A stretch of DNA of 64,000 nt from Companilactobacillus heilongjiangensis (lineage in GTDB: Bacteria; Bacillota; Bacilli; Lactobacillales; Lactobacillaceae). The notes beneath the pieces are model-generated. The model saw only the letters and a program-made list of their open reading frames with translations. It did no database searches and had not been told where the DNA came from. The stretch's first letter is position 1. The number at the start of each line of letters is the position of its first letter. Both the position numbers and the translations under genes were made by a program. The stretch spans positions 1,488,001 to 1,552,000 of the forward strand of contig NZ_CP012559.1 of the NCBI RefSeq assembly GCF_000831645.3, written 5' to 3'. This document shows, one piece after another, positions 36,605-45,852 of this stretch.

Positions 36605-37380
36605 TAATTCATAGTCATACCACCGGTGACATTGATTCCTTGTCCGGTCATATAATCTGACAATGGACTAGCTAGAAATAACACGACATTGGCAACATCT
36701 TGAGGTGTTCCTGTTCGACCTAATGGTACTTGACTGTTGTCCTCTTGCTCAATCGCTTCAGCGGTCAAACCACGAATCTTGGCACCGTCTTTTCTTTCAC
36801 GATGTTTCATAGAAGTCTCGATGATTCCGGGACAAACGGCATTAACGTTGATTTGATTTTTGGCCACTTCAATTGCCAAAGTCTTAGTCAATCCAAGCAC
36901 TGCATGTTTAGATGCAACATAAGCTGACATGGCTCGATAACCATTTTTACCAGCTTGAGAAGCTATCAAAACCACCTTACCAGGCTTTTTAGCAGCTACC
37001 ATCAACTTAACAATATATTTACTAACGAGGTATGTCCCGCGAGTATTGACCGCTAACGTCTTATCAAAATCAACCGTCTGACTGTCAATCAAGTAATCCA
37101 TCGTTGAGATACCGGCAACATTGACCAAAATATTTGGTGTTAAATTTAACTCTTCTAATTGTTTAGCAAGATTTTGAACACTGGTTTCCGAACTGACATC
37201 CAGATTAATCTGATATTCCTGATCATTAACCTGCTTCAATTCCGTATTTTCATACGACAAATCTGCCGCAATCACGATGGCTTTCTCATTCTGAAACGTG
37301 GTAACTACTTGACGGCCGATACCCTGAAAGCCACCGGTAACGAGTACGACTTGTTTTTCCAAAGTTGCAAATAGACTCAT
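36604..37380 (-). CDS. Short-chain dehydrogenase/reductase
   Basis: The 258-residue classical SDR has the cofactor motif TGGFQGIGRQ (residues 15-24), the NVAGI segment, and the catalytic set S...YVASKHA (tyrosine near 155, lysine 4 later), with the late VCPGIIETSM. It oxidises or reduces an alcohol or sugar with NAD(P). Substrate unknown. It starts 22 bp after the luxS stop and may be co-transcribed with luxS. Confidence 0.9.
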   Translation of the reverse strand: MSLFATLEKQVVLVTGGFQGIGRQVVTTFQNEKAIVIAADLSYENTELKQVNDQEYQINLDVSSETSVQNLAKQLEELNLTPNILVNVAGISTMDYLIDSQTVDFDKTLAVNTRGTYLVSKYIVKLMVAAKKPGKVVLIASQAGKNGYRAMSAYVASKHAVLGLTKTLAIEVAKNQINVNAVCPGIIETSMKHRERKDGAKIRGLTAEAIEQEDNSQVPLGRTGTPQDVANVVLFLASPLSDYMTGQGINVTGGMTMN

Positions 37381-37402
37381 AAATTACCCTTCTTTACTCG
37401 TA

Positions 37403-37876
37403 TTAGATTACGTGACGTTCGTAAGGATCGTTAGAAATTCCTTCTTCAAGAATCTTCTTTGACCATTCCTTAGCTGAGAATAATGAGTGATCACGATAGT
37501 TACCACAGCTGTACTTGTCTGTTCCTTGAACATCTTTCCATTCAACCTTGTTGGCAATATCATCCAATGAACCCTTCAAAGCTTCGGCCACTTCAGTAGT
37601 TGAGTGTTCACCCCAAACAATCAAGTGGAATCCAGTACGACAGCCAAATGGTGAACAGTCGATAACGCCATCAAGACGGTCTCTTAAAAGTCCAGCTAAC
37701 AAATGTTCAATAGTATGCAATCCAGCAGTAGGAATAGCATTTTCATTTGGTTGAACCAAACGTAAATCATAATTTGAAATTGTGTCACCCTTTGTTCCGT
37801 GTTCCTCAGTAATCAAACGTACATATGGTGCCTTTACCTTTGTGTGATCCAATGTAAAACTTTCAACTTTAGCCAT
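37403..37876 (-). CDS. luxS: S-ribosylhomocysteine lyase
   Basis: The 157-residue enzyme carries the metal site HTIEH (about residues 56-60) and the distal cysteine in [10 protein letters not shown], all needed for the Fe/Zn-dependent cleavage of S-ribosylhomocysteine to homocysteine and the AI-2 precursor. It recycles the methyl-cycle by-product and may serve signalling. It is encoded 26 bp after metQ on the same strand, so the methionine T-box probably controls both. Confidence 0.97.
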   Translation of the reverse strand: MAKVESFTLDHTKVKAPYVRLITEEHGTKGDTISNYDLRLVQPNENAIPTAGLHTIEHLLAGLLRDRLDGVIDCSPFGCRTGFHLIVWGEHSTTEVAEALKGSLDDIANKVEWKDVQGTDKYSCGNYRDHSLFSAKEWSKKILEEGISNDPYERHVI

Positions 37877-37902
37877 AATTAAATATCTCCTTAAAATTTT
37901 TA

Positions 37903-38757
37903 TTATTTATTTTCCAAATATGTTAATGGTTTATTTACTTCAATTTTTGTTCCGTAATACTTTTTGCTTATATAAGCTTGAATTTCTTTATTGTGATATA
38001 ACTTTACTAATTTTTTGTAATTAGCATTGTTCTTATTCTTAGCTGCGGTAGCGAGAATATTGACGTTATCTTTAGTACTTTGATCGATTTTTTCGTGGTA
38101 GATTGAATCGGTCAAAACATGTAGACCACTTTCCAAAGCGACGGTGTTGGAAATGAGAACGACTGGCACATCATTCAAAACACGGGGACCGGTAGTATCG
38201 TCAATTTCTTTGAATTGAAGGTCCTTGGGATTTGAAGCAATATCTTTCGTATTGCTCAAAGCGTTGAAGCCTTTCTTCAAAGTAATTAAACCAGCTGCTT
38301 GTAGTAACAATAAGCCACGTGATGTGTTAGCTGGGTTGTTGGCAATAGCAATGGTTGTTCCATTTGGAATATCATTAACTTTCTTATACTTCTTTGAATA
38401 GATTCCCAAAGGTTCCAAGTAAGTTGTGCCTAGAGCGGCTAGCTTTCCTTTTGGATTTTGCTTGTTGTAGGCATCGTAATATGACCATGACTGAAAGGCA
38501 TTGACATCGACTTGGCCTTGGCTAGTGGCAGTATTTAATTGCGCCCCGTCGGTGATTTCCTTTGTCTTAATATTCAGTCCTAACTTCTTGGCTTGAGAAC
38601 TCTTGGCAATATGTTCCCAGATGTTCAAGTCTGACCCTTGTGAGCCGATCGTTATGGTATCGCTATCGGCTGCTTTCGTGCTCTTGCCACATCCCACTAA
38701 CAGGATGACTGACAAAAATAAAATTGCTGAAACTAATAAGTTTTTCCCTTTTCTCAT
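37903..38757 (-). CDS. metQ: Methionine ABC transporter substrate-binding lipoprotein
   Basis: The 284-residue protein is of the NlpA/MetQ family, with a lipoprotein signal peptide ending in LLVGC (about residues 18-22) and the family segments [30 protein letters not shown] and [14 protein letters not shown]. It should bind L- or D-methionine outside the membrane. Its partners MetN and MetP are not in this window. The ATG at 38757 is chosen because AGGAGG is 7 bases upstream; an ATG two codons earlier is too close to it. A T-box leader begins 600 bp upstream. Confidence 0.93.
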   Translation of the reverse strand: MRKGKNLLVSAILFLSVILLVGCGKSTKAADSDTITIGSQGSDLNIWEHIAKSSQAKKLGLNIKTKEITDGAQLNTATSQGQVDVNAFQSWSYYDAYNKQNPKGKLAALGTTYLEPLGIYSKKYKKVNDIPNGTTIAIANNPANTSRGLLLLQAAGLITLKKGFNALSNTKDIASNPKDLQFKEIDDTTGPRVLNDVPVVLISNTVALESGLHVLTDSIYHEKIDQSTKDNVNILATAAKNKNNANYKKLVKLYHNKEIQAYISKKYYGTKIEVNKPLTYLENK

Positions 38758-38796
38758 TTCCATTCCTCCTCAAGTCTCTAATTATTTTCTAATTTT

Positions 38797-38826
38797 TTAA
38801 GTTGGTTTTAACCAGAAATCTTTCAT
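38797..38826 (-). CDS. Possible 9-codon leader peptide MKDFWLKPT
   Basis: Between the leader hairpins and metQ, a short frame ATG...TAA encodes MKDFWLKPT. GGGGG stands 9 bases before its ATG, as strong a ribosome site as metQ has. It could be a regulatory leader peptide or the remnant of a lost gene. I do not recognise it. Confidence 0.35.
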   Translation of the reverse strand: MKDFWLKPT

Positions 38827-38949
38827 TTGCTTTGGCCCCCTTTTTTGGTAAAAGATATTTGGATCTAATTGAGTTATTTTGAAGTGTGCTTGGGTTTGTT
38901 GCCTGATATGTAAAAGCGCGGAAGGTAAAGCAATCGTAGGAAAGAGGAA

Positions 38950-39076
38950 TATACGGGCGACAGTTAGTCGCCCCCATAAGTTGCTCTATGCGTCTGATCA
39001 CTAGTCACAACAGGCTTGAACTTTGTTCAAGCCCAATCTAGTTGCTCTTAGTGGCTCAGACACTTAGAGCAACTAA
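38950..39076 (-). promoter_or_regulatory. Set of three hairpins in the metQ leader
   Basis: Beyond the T-box terminator lie GGGCGAC/GTCGCCC (about 38952-38970), GGCTTGAAC/GTTCAAGCC (about 39013-39033) and GTTGCTCTTAGTG/CACTTAGAGCAAC (about 39041-39073). The segment AGAGCAACT also recurs at about 38979-38987, so an alternative pairing with the last hairpin is possible. No known riboswitch was recognised. Confidence 0.5.
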
Positions 39077-39368
39077 AAAAATCGCCCCTACAAATACAGA
39101 ACTTCTCTGCAATGTAGGGACGATTACCGTGATACCACCCTAATTCGTATCTTGCTTACACAAAATACCTCAACGACACTAACATGTCCGGGATGATATC
39201 GCATCCTTGCGTACCTTTGGCTTTCACCTAGGTAAGACTCCAAGCTCATCTTCAGTTATACGTTCGCTCCACTTTTTCACTATCCAGTGGTCACTATTCA
39301 AGCTACTAATAAACCTACTCTTCTCTTCAACGTCTAATTAGATTAAATAAGTTTTAATCATGTGATTG
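39075..39368 (-). promoter_or_regulatory. T-box riboswitch, probable Met specificity
   Basis: On the minus strand the T-box AGGGTGGTATCACGG (about 39127-39141) is followed by a terminator, AATCGTCCCTACA / TGTAGGGGCGATTTTTTT (about 39076-39124); TCCCT of the terminator can pair with AGGG to form the antiterminator. The upstream part has the long stem I; an ATG followed by A at 39247-39249 is the best specifier candidate, meaning uncharged tRNA-Met would turn on metQ and perhaps luxS. T-box identity is firm; specifier choice is inferred. Confidence 0.88.
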
Positions 39369-39374
39369 GTGATT

Positions 39375-39403
39375 AATTTACACTCGTAGTTAAATCTTGT
39401 CAA
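39375..39403 (-). promoter_or_regulatory. Promoter of the T-box transcript
   Basis: TTGACA (39398-39403) and TAAATT (39375-39380), 17 bp apart, precede the leader. Confidence 0.75.
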
Positions 39404-39491
39404 CGTCTTTTTTAAAGTCAGTGAGTTTTGAGGAGTAAATTATCGCCAATTTGTACCTATACCAATTTTGGAATTACTGCTTTTAAAGGTA

Positions 39492-39527
39492 CAAAAAAAG
39501 GCATCCCTCGAGAGGATACCAAATTAT
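39492..39527 (-). terminator. Terminator of the thiN operon
   Basis: GGTATCC and GGATGCC pair around CTCGAG on the minus strand, followed by seven T. Confidence 0.85.
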
Positions 39528-39551
39528 TGATATTAAGAATCAAATTTATTT

Positions 39552-40211
39552 TTAATTTTTATCACAACTATGAATCACGGCCACAATTCCACTCTGAAAA
39601 CTGAAGTCGATTGTATCACCAACAAACTCGTTGCTGGCCCAACTTACCGGATGATTTGCACTATAATCATTTAATTTATATTTAGCATCAATCAAATTCA
39701 TATGTGTCACCGGCCCTAAATTAACAAAGGCAATATACTTCATTCCATTTTCTTTGAAGACAGAATAACGTCCTGGCCTAAAGAAACGAATCGTGTTAGT
39801 TGCAGACTTGTAATACAATTTGTCATAAAAATCACTAAATCTAGGATCAAATGGCAAGAATAGATTGACTAAAAAGTGATCAATTCTGCCACCAGTGGCT
39901 CCATAAACGTAATATTCTTGAGCATTAAATTTTTCACGAGCAGCTAATAAACATAGCTCTGAGTCAGTATCGTCCTTTTCTGGGGGAAATTTTTCAAAAA
40001 CTGGCACATTATCTTGCAACAATTTTTGTTCTTTTTTACTGATTGAATCAAAATCCCCGATAGCAATTTCAGGAATAACTCCATTGGCCATCAAATGCAG
40101 ACTGCCGCGATCAGCTCCCACCCATGGTCCGGGAATTGCCTTGATACTTTTACTCAACTCATCTGGATATTCGCTCTGTGGTCCACCTAAAAGAATATTT
40201 ACTCGTTTCAT
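39552..40211 (-). CDS. thiN: Thiamine pyrophosphokinase
   Basis: The 219-residue protein shows the ThiN/TPK pattern: GADRGSLHLMANGVIPEIAIGDFDSI (about residues 33-58), DDTDSELCLLAA and YGATGGRIDHFLVNL. It makes thiamine diphosphate from thiamine and ATP. It overlaps rpe by 4 bp (ATGA) and ends the minus-strand rsgA-rpe-thiN run. Confidence 0.95.
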   Translation of the reverse strand: MKRVNILLGGPQSEYPDELSKSIKAIPGPWVGADRGSLHLMANGVIPEIAIGDFDSISKKEQKLLQDNVPVFEKFPPEKDDTDSELCLLAAREKFNAQEYYVYGATGGRIDHFLVNLFLPFDPRFSDFYDKLYYKSATNTIRFFRPGRYSVFKENGMKYIAFVNLGPVTHMNLIDAKYKLNDYSANHPVSWASNEFVGDTIDFSFQSGIVAVIHSCDKN

Positions 40212-40882
40212 TGCTTAGCTTCCAAAGCCACTGAACGTAGGCCGTCAATGCGGCTTTCTAGTCCATCTTGTCCATTGAATAGATATGAGCCAGCAACAAA
40301 AATGTCAGCTCCAGCTTTAGCACATTGTGCAATTGTTTCAGAATTGATACCACCGTCAACTTCAATATCGAAATTGTCGTCGGCAGCTGTTTGGCGCAAT
40401 TGATCCAAACGTTGAATTTTCTTAGTCATACCGGGGATAAATGTTTGACCACCGAAACCTGGGTTAACTGTCATAACTAAAATACGGTCAATAATTGGGA
40501 ACAATTCTTTAACTGTCTCCAAAGGTGTACCCGGGTTAACTACAACCCCAGCTTTAGCACCATACTTTTTAACTAATTCAATTGAACGATAAATGTGTTG
40601 TGTACTTTCAGCATGAATCAAAACAGTACTGGCACCAGCATCAATAACTGTTTTGATGTATGCGTCAGGGTTTTCAATCATCATGTGAATATCTAAAGGC
40701 TTGTCAGTAACACGGCGCATACCAGCGATAATTGCTGGACTAAACGACATGTTAGGAACAAAGTTACCATCCATCAAATCAATGTGGAAAACGTCAGCTC
40801 CGGCTTTATCAGCTGCTCTAACGTCTCGTTCTAGGTTCATAATATCTGCAGATAAAATTGAAGGTGCAATCTTTACTGTCAT
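40208..40882 (-). CDS. rpe: Ribulose-phosphate 3-epimerase
   Basis: The 224-residue TIM barrel has the metal-binding and catalytic segments HIDLMDGNFVPNMSF, DIHMMIENPD, MTVNPGFGGQ and EVDGGI. It interconverts ribulose-5-phosphate and xylulose-5-phosphate, central to pentose metabolism in heterofermentative or pentose-using lactobacilli. It lies between rsgA and thiN, a common order. Confidence 0.97.
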   Translation of the reverse strand: MTVKIAPSILSADIMNLERDVRAADKAGADVFHIDLMDGNFVPNMSFSPAIIAGMRRVTDKPLDIHMMIENPDAYIKTVIDAGASTVLIHAESTQHIYRSIELVKKYGAKAGVVVNPGTPLETVKELFPIIDRILVMTVNPGFGGQTFIPGMTKKIQRLDQLRQTAADDNFDIEVDGGINSETIAQCAKAGADIFVAGSYLFNGQDGLESRIDGLRSVALEAKQ

Positions 40883-40896
40883 TTAAAATCAGCTCC

Positions 40897-41787
40897 TCAA
40901 TATCTTTTTTTGTATGAATTAATTTCATTTAAGAAGTATAAGTAATTGTCATAACGGCTGTGCATAATTTTGCCATCCTCTAAAGCCGCTTTGACCTGAC
41001 AATTGGGTTCATTAACGTGACGGCAACCACGGAACTGACAGCCACCGCTATACTGAAGAAATTCTGGAAAGAGCGTTGGCAATTCTTCTGCCGTTACATT
41101 CATCAAATCAATCGATGAAAATCCCGGCGTATCAGCTACTAACCCATCAGCAATATCAAATAGCGATACTTGTCTAGTTGTATGTTTACCACGATTCAAA
41201 GTTTGAGAAATCGCTGCAGTAGCGAGTCCCAATTCAGTATCAATGTGGTTCAACAATGTTGATTTACCAGCACCAGACTGACCTGTAAAGACAGTCACTT
41301 TATCTGCAAATGTCTCTTCAAGTTTCTCAACCTGCGTATCGTTATAACTATCCTGATCATCAAAAACTTGATAGCCAGCGTTATGGTATCCGGCCAAAAT
41401 ATCCTTCAATTCAAGATATTTTTCTTCACTCAAAAGGTCAGATTTAGTCAAATAAATCAGCGGTGTAATATCGTTATGTTCGATATTGATCAAAATTTTA
41501 TCCAACAAATTGCTAGAAAAATTAGGTTCGGCTGCTGAAGTGACCACGATTGCTTGATCGATATTAGCAATCGGTGGACGAACTAAGCTATTTTCACGAG
41601 GCAAAATCTCGAGAATATAGCCCAAATCGCCCGTCGAATCAAATTTAACTTTATCGCCGACTAAAGGCTTAATTTTACGTTTACGGAAATTACCGCGTGC
41701 CCGTGTTCTGATCAATTCAGAATTTTCATCATCTAGAACATCATAAAATCCACTGATTGATTTTATAATTCTTCCTATTCGTTCCAT
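40897..41787 (-). CDS. rsgA: Ribosome small-subunit GTPase RsgA
   Basis: The 296-residue protein has an OB fold (1-65), a circularly permuted GTPase (TKSD, then GQSGAGKSTLLNHI about 170, then DTPGF) and a C-terminal zinc motif (CQFRGCRHVNEPNC). It checks the 30S decoding site late in assembly. It follows pknB by 3 bp. Confidence 0.97.
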   Translation of the reverse strand: MERIGRIIKSISGFYDVLDDENSELIRTRARGNFRKRKIKPLVGDKVKFDSTGDLGYILEILPRENSLVRPPIANIDQAIVVTSAAEPNFSSNLLDKILINIEHNDITPLIYLTKSDLLSEEKYLELKDILAGYHNAGYQVFDDQDSYNDTQVEKLEETFADKVTVFTGQSGAGKSTLLNHIDTELGLATAAISQTLNRGKHTTRQVSLFDIADGLVADTPGFSSIDLMNVTAEELPTLFPEFLQYSGGCQFRGCRHVNEPNCQVKAALEDGKIMHSRYDNYLYFLNEINSYKKRY

Positions 41788-41790
41788 AAA

Positions 41791-43755
41791 TCACCCATTT
41801 ACTGAACCGCCAAGCACAGTCTTATTGTTGCGTTCGACTATATAGGATCCAGTTTGTCCATCTTTAAGATTAAAGCTCAATGTTACTGGTGTATCTCCGG
41901 TAATTGTCATGGTCTTATAAACAGTCCCAATGCTATGTGTCGCATCAGAAATATAAATTGTGACATTGTTACTACCGCTTGAATCGTAAGGAATCGTAAT
42001 ATCTTTAGTTACAGTACTTGTTCCTGACGAATTACTACTGCTGCCGTTGTGCTCCGAATCACTGTCGTCTTTATCGCTACTACTCTTATCTGGGTCTGCA
42101 CCCTTAGACATTACAACGGACAGCGTACCGCCTTGACTAATTGTACTATTAGCAGTTGGTGTTTGACTAATCAAAAGGCCACTTTCAATCTCATCGGAAT
42201 ATTCATAAGATGTGTTCAAAGTTAAGCCAGTTTCGGAGGCATAGTCTTGAATACTCTTCAAATTGTAGCCCGTCAAATCTCTAACTTTAACAACTTTCGG
42301 CTTAACCGTTTTAATTTTAGCCACGGTTAATGTCAAAGACTTATTCTTCGTCACAACCTTCTTACCACGCGGAATACTCTGCTTAATAATCGTTCCGGCA
42401 TCGTATTGATTGGTTGCTTTGTAATCGACTTTAACTTTGAAACCACGTCGCTTCAAATTATCGGAAACATCTTCATATTGCTTACCAACTAGTTTTGGCA
42501 TCTTGTAATATGTTGCACCCAAACTGACAACTAAGTTAACTTTGGCACCGTTTTTCAACTTCAATCCTTTAGCGGGAATCGACTTGATCACATGACCTGC
42601 GTCAACATCGTCATCATTTTCTTTGGAGACATCCCCAACAGACAGATTCGAACTCTTGAGGATAACGTTGGCCTGCTTGACTGTCAGATTATACAAATCT
42701 GGAACAGTCGTCTCTTGATTACTCTTGATCACCATCGCGACAATAAAGAGTATCAAAACTAACGGCACCATTGATGCTAACAAAATCAATTTACGGCGTC
42801 GGCTCATCTTCTGTGGTTTCTTCTCTGGTGCTGACTTCTCGACTGCAGCATCGAGTGGCTCCATGACTCTTGTTTCTTCTAAATTATTAATTGGGGTCGG
42901 TATAAATTTAGGTTCATCAGCGCGTTCTGGCATCAGACAAGTATTCAGATCATCGCACATCTCACGAACAGATTGATAACGTTGATCTGGATCTTTTGCT
43001 GTAGCCTTGAGAACGGCATTTTCAAGTGGCTGAGGGATGTTTGGATCAATCTTCTTTAAATCGGGCATCTCCTCTTTGGAATGCTTCAAAGCGACTGTTA
43101 CGGCAGTATCTCCGGTAAAGGGAACGTGTTTGGTCAATAACTCGAACAAAATAATTCCCAACGCATAGATATCTGATAAAACAGTTGCTGAACGTCCCTT
43201 GATCTGTTCTGGCGACATGTAATGAACTGAACCCAAGAGTGAATTAGTTCTCGTAATCGAACGTTCACTCAGGGCAAGTGCAATACCAAAGTCTGATACT
43301 TTAACTTGAATCGGATCTTTCTTCTCATCAACCAAAATATTCTCTGGCTTCAGATCACGATGAATGATTCCGTGTTCGTGTGCATCAGACACTGCCATAC
43401 AAATCTGTTTCATAATATCGACAACTTCGCGGTATGGAATCGGAAAATGTGTCCGAATATATTTCTTTAGATTCGGACCATCGACATATTCAATGACAAT
43501 ATACTGCACGCCATCATCATTTCCGACATCCAAAACATTCACAATGTTTGGATTTGAGAGACCACTAGTTGCCTTGGCTTCACGTCCAAATCTCCTTTTT
43601 ACAGACTCATCATCCTGGAGATCATACCGTAAAGCTTTTACAGCCACTTTCCGGTTTAAAAGTGTGTCATTAGCCAAATAAACATTGGCCATCCCGCCTT
43701 CACCAAGTGTACCTAGAATCTCATAACGACCGCCTACTAGGTAACCTTTCTCCAT
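41791..43755 (-). CDS. pknB: PASTA-domain serine/threonine kinase
   Basis: The 654-residue kinase has an N-terminal catalytic domain (GTLGEGGMANVYLA, VAVKALR, HRDLKPENILV, DFG, SPEQ), a single membrane helix (about residues 326-348), three or four extracellular PASTA repeats that bind muropeptides (about 355-560), and a Ser-rich stretch before a C-terminal beta domain. It coordinates cell-wall synthesis and division. Its phosphatase is encoded directly upstream with no gap. Confidence 0.97.
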   Translation of the reverse strand: MEKGYLVGGRYEILGTLGEGGMANVYLANDTLLNRKVAVKALRYDLQDDESVKRRFGREAKATSGLSNPNIVNVLDVGNDDGVQYIVIEYVDGPNLKKYIRTHFPIPYREVVDIMKQICMAVSDAHEHGIIHRDLKPENILVDEKKDPIQVKVSDFGIALALSERSITRTNSLLGSVHYMSPEQIKGRSATVLSDIYALGIILFELLTKHVPFTGDTAVTVALKHSKEEMPDLKKIDPNIPQPLENAVLKATAKDPDQRYQSVREMCDDLNTCLMPERADEPKFIPTPINNLEETRVMEPLDAAVEKSAPEKKPQKMSRRRKLILLASMVPLVLILFIVAMVIKSNQETTVPDLYNLTVKQANVILKSSNLSVGDVSKENDDDVDAGHVIKSIPAKGLKLKNGAKVNLVVSLGATYYKMPKLVGKQYEDVSDNLKRRGFKVKVDYKATNQYDAGTIIKQSIPRGKKVVTKNKSLTLTVAKIKTVKPKVVKVRDLTGYNLKSIQDYASETGLTLNTSYEYSDEIESGLLISQTPTANSTISQGGTLSVVMSKGADPDKSSSDKDDSDSEHNGSSSNSSGTSTVTKDITIPYDSSGSNNVTIYISDATHSIGTVYKTMTITGDTPVTLSFNLKDGQTGSYIVERNNKTVLGGSVNG

Positions 43756-44505
43756 CTAGTGATTACCTCCATTATTTTTAGTAGAAAAGAGTAAGGCAGT
43801 AATATTATCTCTTCCACCGGCAGCATTTGCCTTGTCGATTAAGATATGACACTTGGTTTCTAGACTCATCTTCTTTTGTGCTAGAACATCTTTGATTTCA
43901 TTTTCTGGCACCATATTCGTCAAACCATCGGTACATAAGAGAATGATTGAGTTATCCACTAAATCAAAGTCTTTAACACGTGGTTGAACGGTTTGTGAAA
44001 CTCCGAGTGTCTGCGTAATAATATTCTTCTGCGGATGATTTTCCGCTTCTTCAGGGCTGATTTGACCAGTCTCTAACAATTCGTGAACCAATGAGTGATC
44101 GACACTCAACTGCTTCAATTCACCGTCAGTATAAATGTAGCATCTAGAATCACCGACATTTACGACCATCATCTTGTCCCCGATGAAGAACACCCCGACC
44201 ATTGTTGTTCCCATACCATTTAAATCATCAAATTGGTTGGAAACGGAAACGATACGGTCATTTTCCTTACTCAATTCGCGAATGATCCATTCACGTAGTT
44301 CAGCAATATTGTCAACTTCTGATTCTTCGAAATTGTGACCTAAATGAGAGACAGCCATATCTGAGGCAACGTCGCCACCACGGTGTCCACCCATACCATC
44401 AGCTACAATTCCAAAAACAATATCTTTCTTATTCTTGAAAACATTCACATAGTCCTGATTGTTTTCTCTGAGTTTTCCAACATCAGTTAATAACGCATAT
44501 TCCAT
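43756..44505 (-). CDS. stp: PP2C-family protein phosphatase
   Basis: The 249-residue enzyme has PP2C metal-binding motifs DGMGGHRGGDVAS (about 37-49), NVGDSRCYI, LCTDGLTNMV and GGRDNITALLF. It reverses PknB phosphorylation in the cytosol. The stop of stp and the start of pknB adjoin, so the pair is translated together. Confidence 0.96.
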   Translation of the reverse strand: MEYALLTDVGKLRENNQDYVNVFKNKKDIVFGIVADGMGGHRGGDVASDMAVSHLGHNFEESEVDNIAELREWIIRELSKENDRIVSVSNQFDDLNGMGTTMVGVFFIGDKMMVVNVGDSRCYIYTDGELKQLSVDHSLVHELLETGQISPEEAENHPQKNIITQTLGVSQTVQPRVKDFDLVDNSIILLCTDGLTNMVPENEIKDVLAQKKMSLETKCHILIDKANAAGGRDNITALLFSTKNNGGNH

Positions 44506-44524
44506 CAGTTTAGACCTTACCTCT

Positions 44525-45852
44525 TTAATTTTTTCTAACGAAAGTAGCTATAAAGAAACCATCCGTAAAGTAATCACTTGGTAGAACCTTAAGCATGCCA
44601 TTCTTAACGGAATCATCCATCACTGAATCATGCTTAACTGGTACTAATTCAAAATTCTTGTTAGCAGCTAAGAATTTCTCAACTACTTGTTCGTTCTCTT
44701 CTTCATCGAAGGTACATGTACTGAAGACCATCTTACCGTTGACTTCGAGTAGATCAACCATGCTGTTCAGAATTTCTAGTTGAACACGTTGCAAGTTCAT
44801 CAAATCTTCTGGTTGACGGAAATATCTCAACTCTGGTTTTCTTCTCATCAAACCAAGTCCAGAACATGGAGCATCAACTAAAATACGATCAAATGTTGTG
44901 TTCAAAATATCTTTAGCTTTACGAGCATCAGTTGCCCCAGTACTAATAATATCTTGATAACCCATACGTTCACTGTTGCTACGGATCAACTTAGTCTTGT
45001 GTTTGTGAATATCCAAGGCTGTAACTTCACCCTCACCAGACTTAATGTAACTGGCGATGTGAGTTGTCTTTCCACCAGGGGCAGCACAGGCATCAAGCAC
45101 ACGGCTATTTGGTTGTAAATCAAGTGCAGGAGCGACTAACATTGAACTTTCATCTTGAATTGTGTATAGTCCGGCTCTGAATTCATCAGTGTCGACCAAG
45201 TTACCACTCTCACAGACTAACCCAACTGCTGAAATTTTGCTTGGTTTTACGTCAAATCCTTTATCTTGTAAAACTTTTTGTAAATCGGCCACAGTTGTCT
45301 TGTTTGTATTTACACGAATAGAAACGTTTGAAGGTTGGTTGATAGTCTTCAAAATTTCTTTAGTTTTTTCAAGACCTTGTTGTTCAACAAATTCATCGAC
45401 TAACCAGCGAGGCACACTGTACAAAAGACTCATATCATAAACTGTATCTTTACCTGGCATCTCTCTAGTACCATGGCGTTGGAAGTTTCTCAAAACAGCG
45501 TTAACTAAATTACCGGCACCTTGATTGGCACGCTTTTTAGCGATTTCAGTTGATTCATTCAAAATGGCATGAGCCGGAATCTTGTCCAAGTAGCACATTT
45601 GATAAATGGCTGTTTGTAGTAACAAATCCAACCATAGATCAAGTTTCTTATCTTTCAAATATGGTTCCAATTGATATTCCAAAACGTATTTATGTTGAAT
45701 TACGCCATAGACGATATTTGTCATCAAGCGACTATCCGCATCAGACATATCAGCCTTATTTAAAAGGTTGCTGATTTCGATATTTGAATATGCTTTGTTT
45801 TGGAAAACTCTTGTTAGTGCTTCGACTGCTAATGCTCGGGATTATTTTTCAT
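44525..45852 (-). CDS. rsmB: 16S rRNA (cytosine-967-C5)-methyltransferase, frameshifted at codon 5
   Basis: The body is a full RsmB: N-terminal NusB-like helices, the SAM motif VLDACAAPGGKTTHIA, DAPCSGLGLMRRKPE and the catalytic FSTCTFDEEENE. The conserved start should be M-K-N-N-P-RALAVEAL. The ATG at 45852, inside the fmt 3' end, reads MKNNP and then leaves frame because one base is missing in the CCC run (45838-45840). The downstream frame (RALAVEALTRVFQNKAYSNIEI...) has no ATG until 45748, which would remove about 35 residues of the NusB-like domain. It is either a real frameshift, a base-call error or recoding. Confidence 0.85.

Noticed and set aside
38789-39001. 70-codon frame upstream of metQ
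   Set aside because: It runs through two leader hairpins, has no ribosome site and no protein-like composition.
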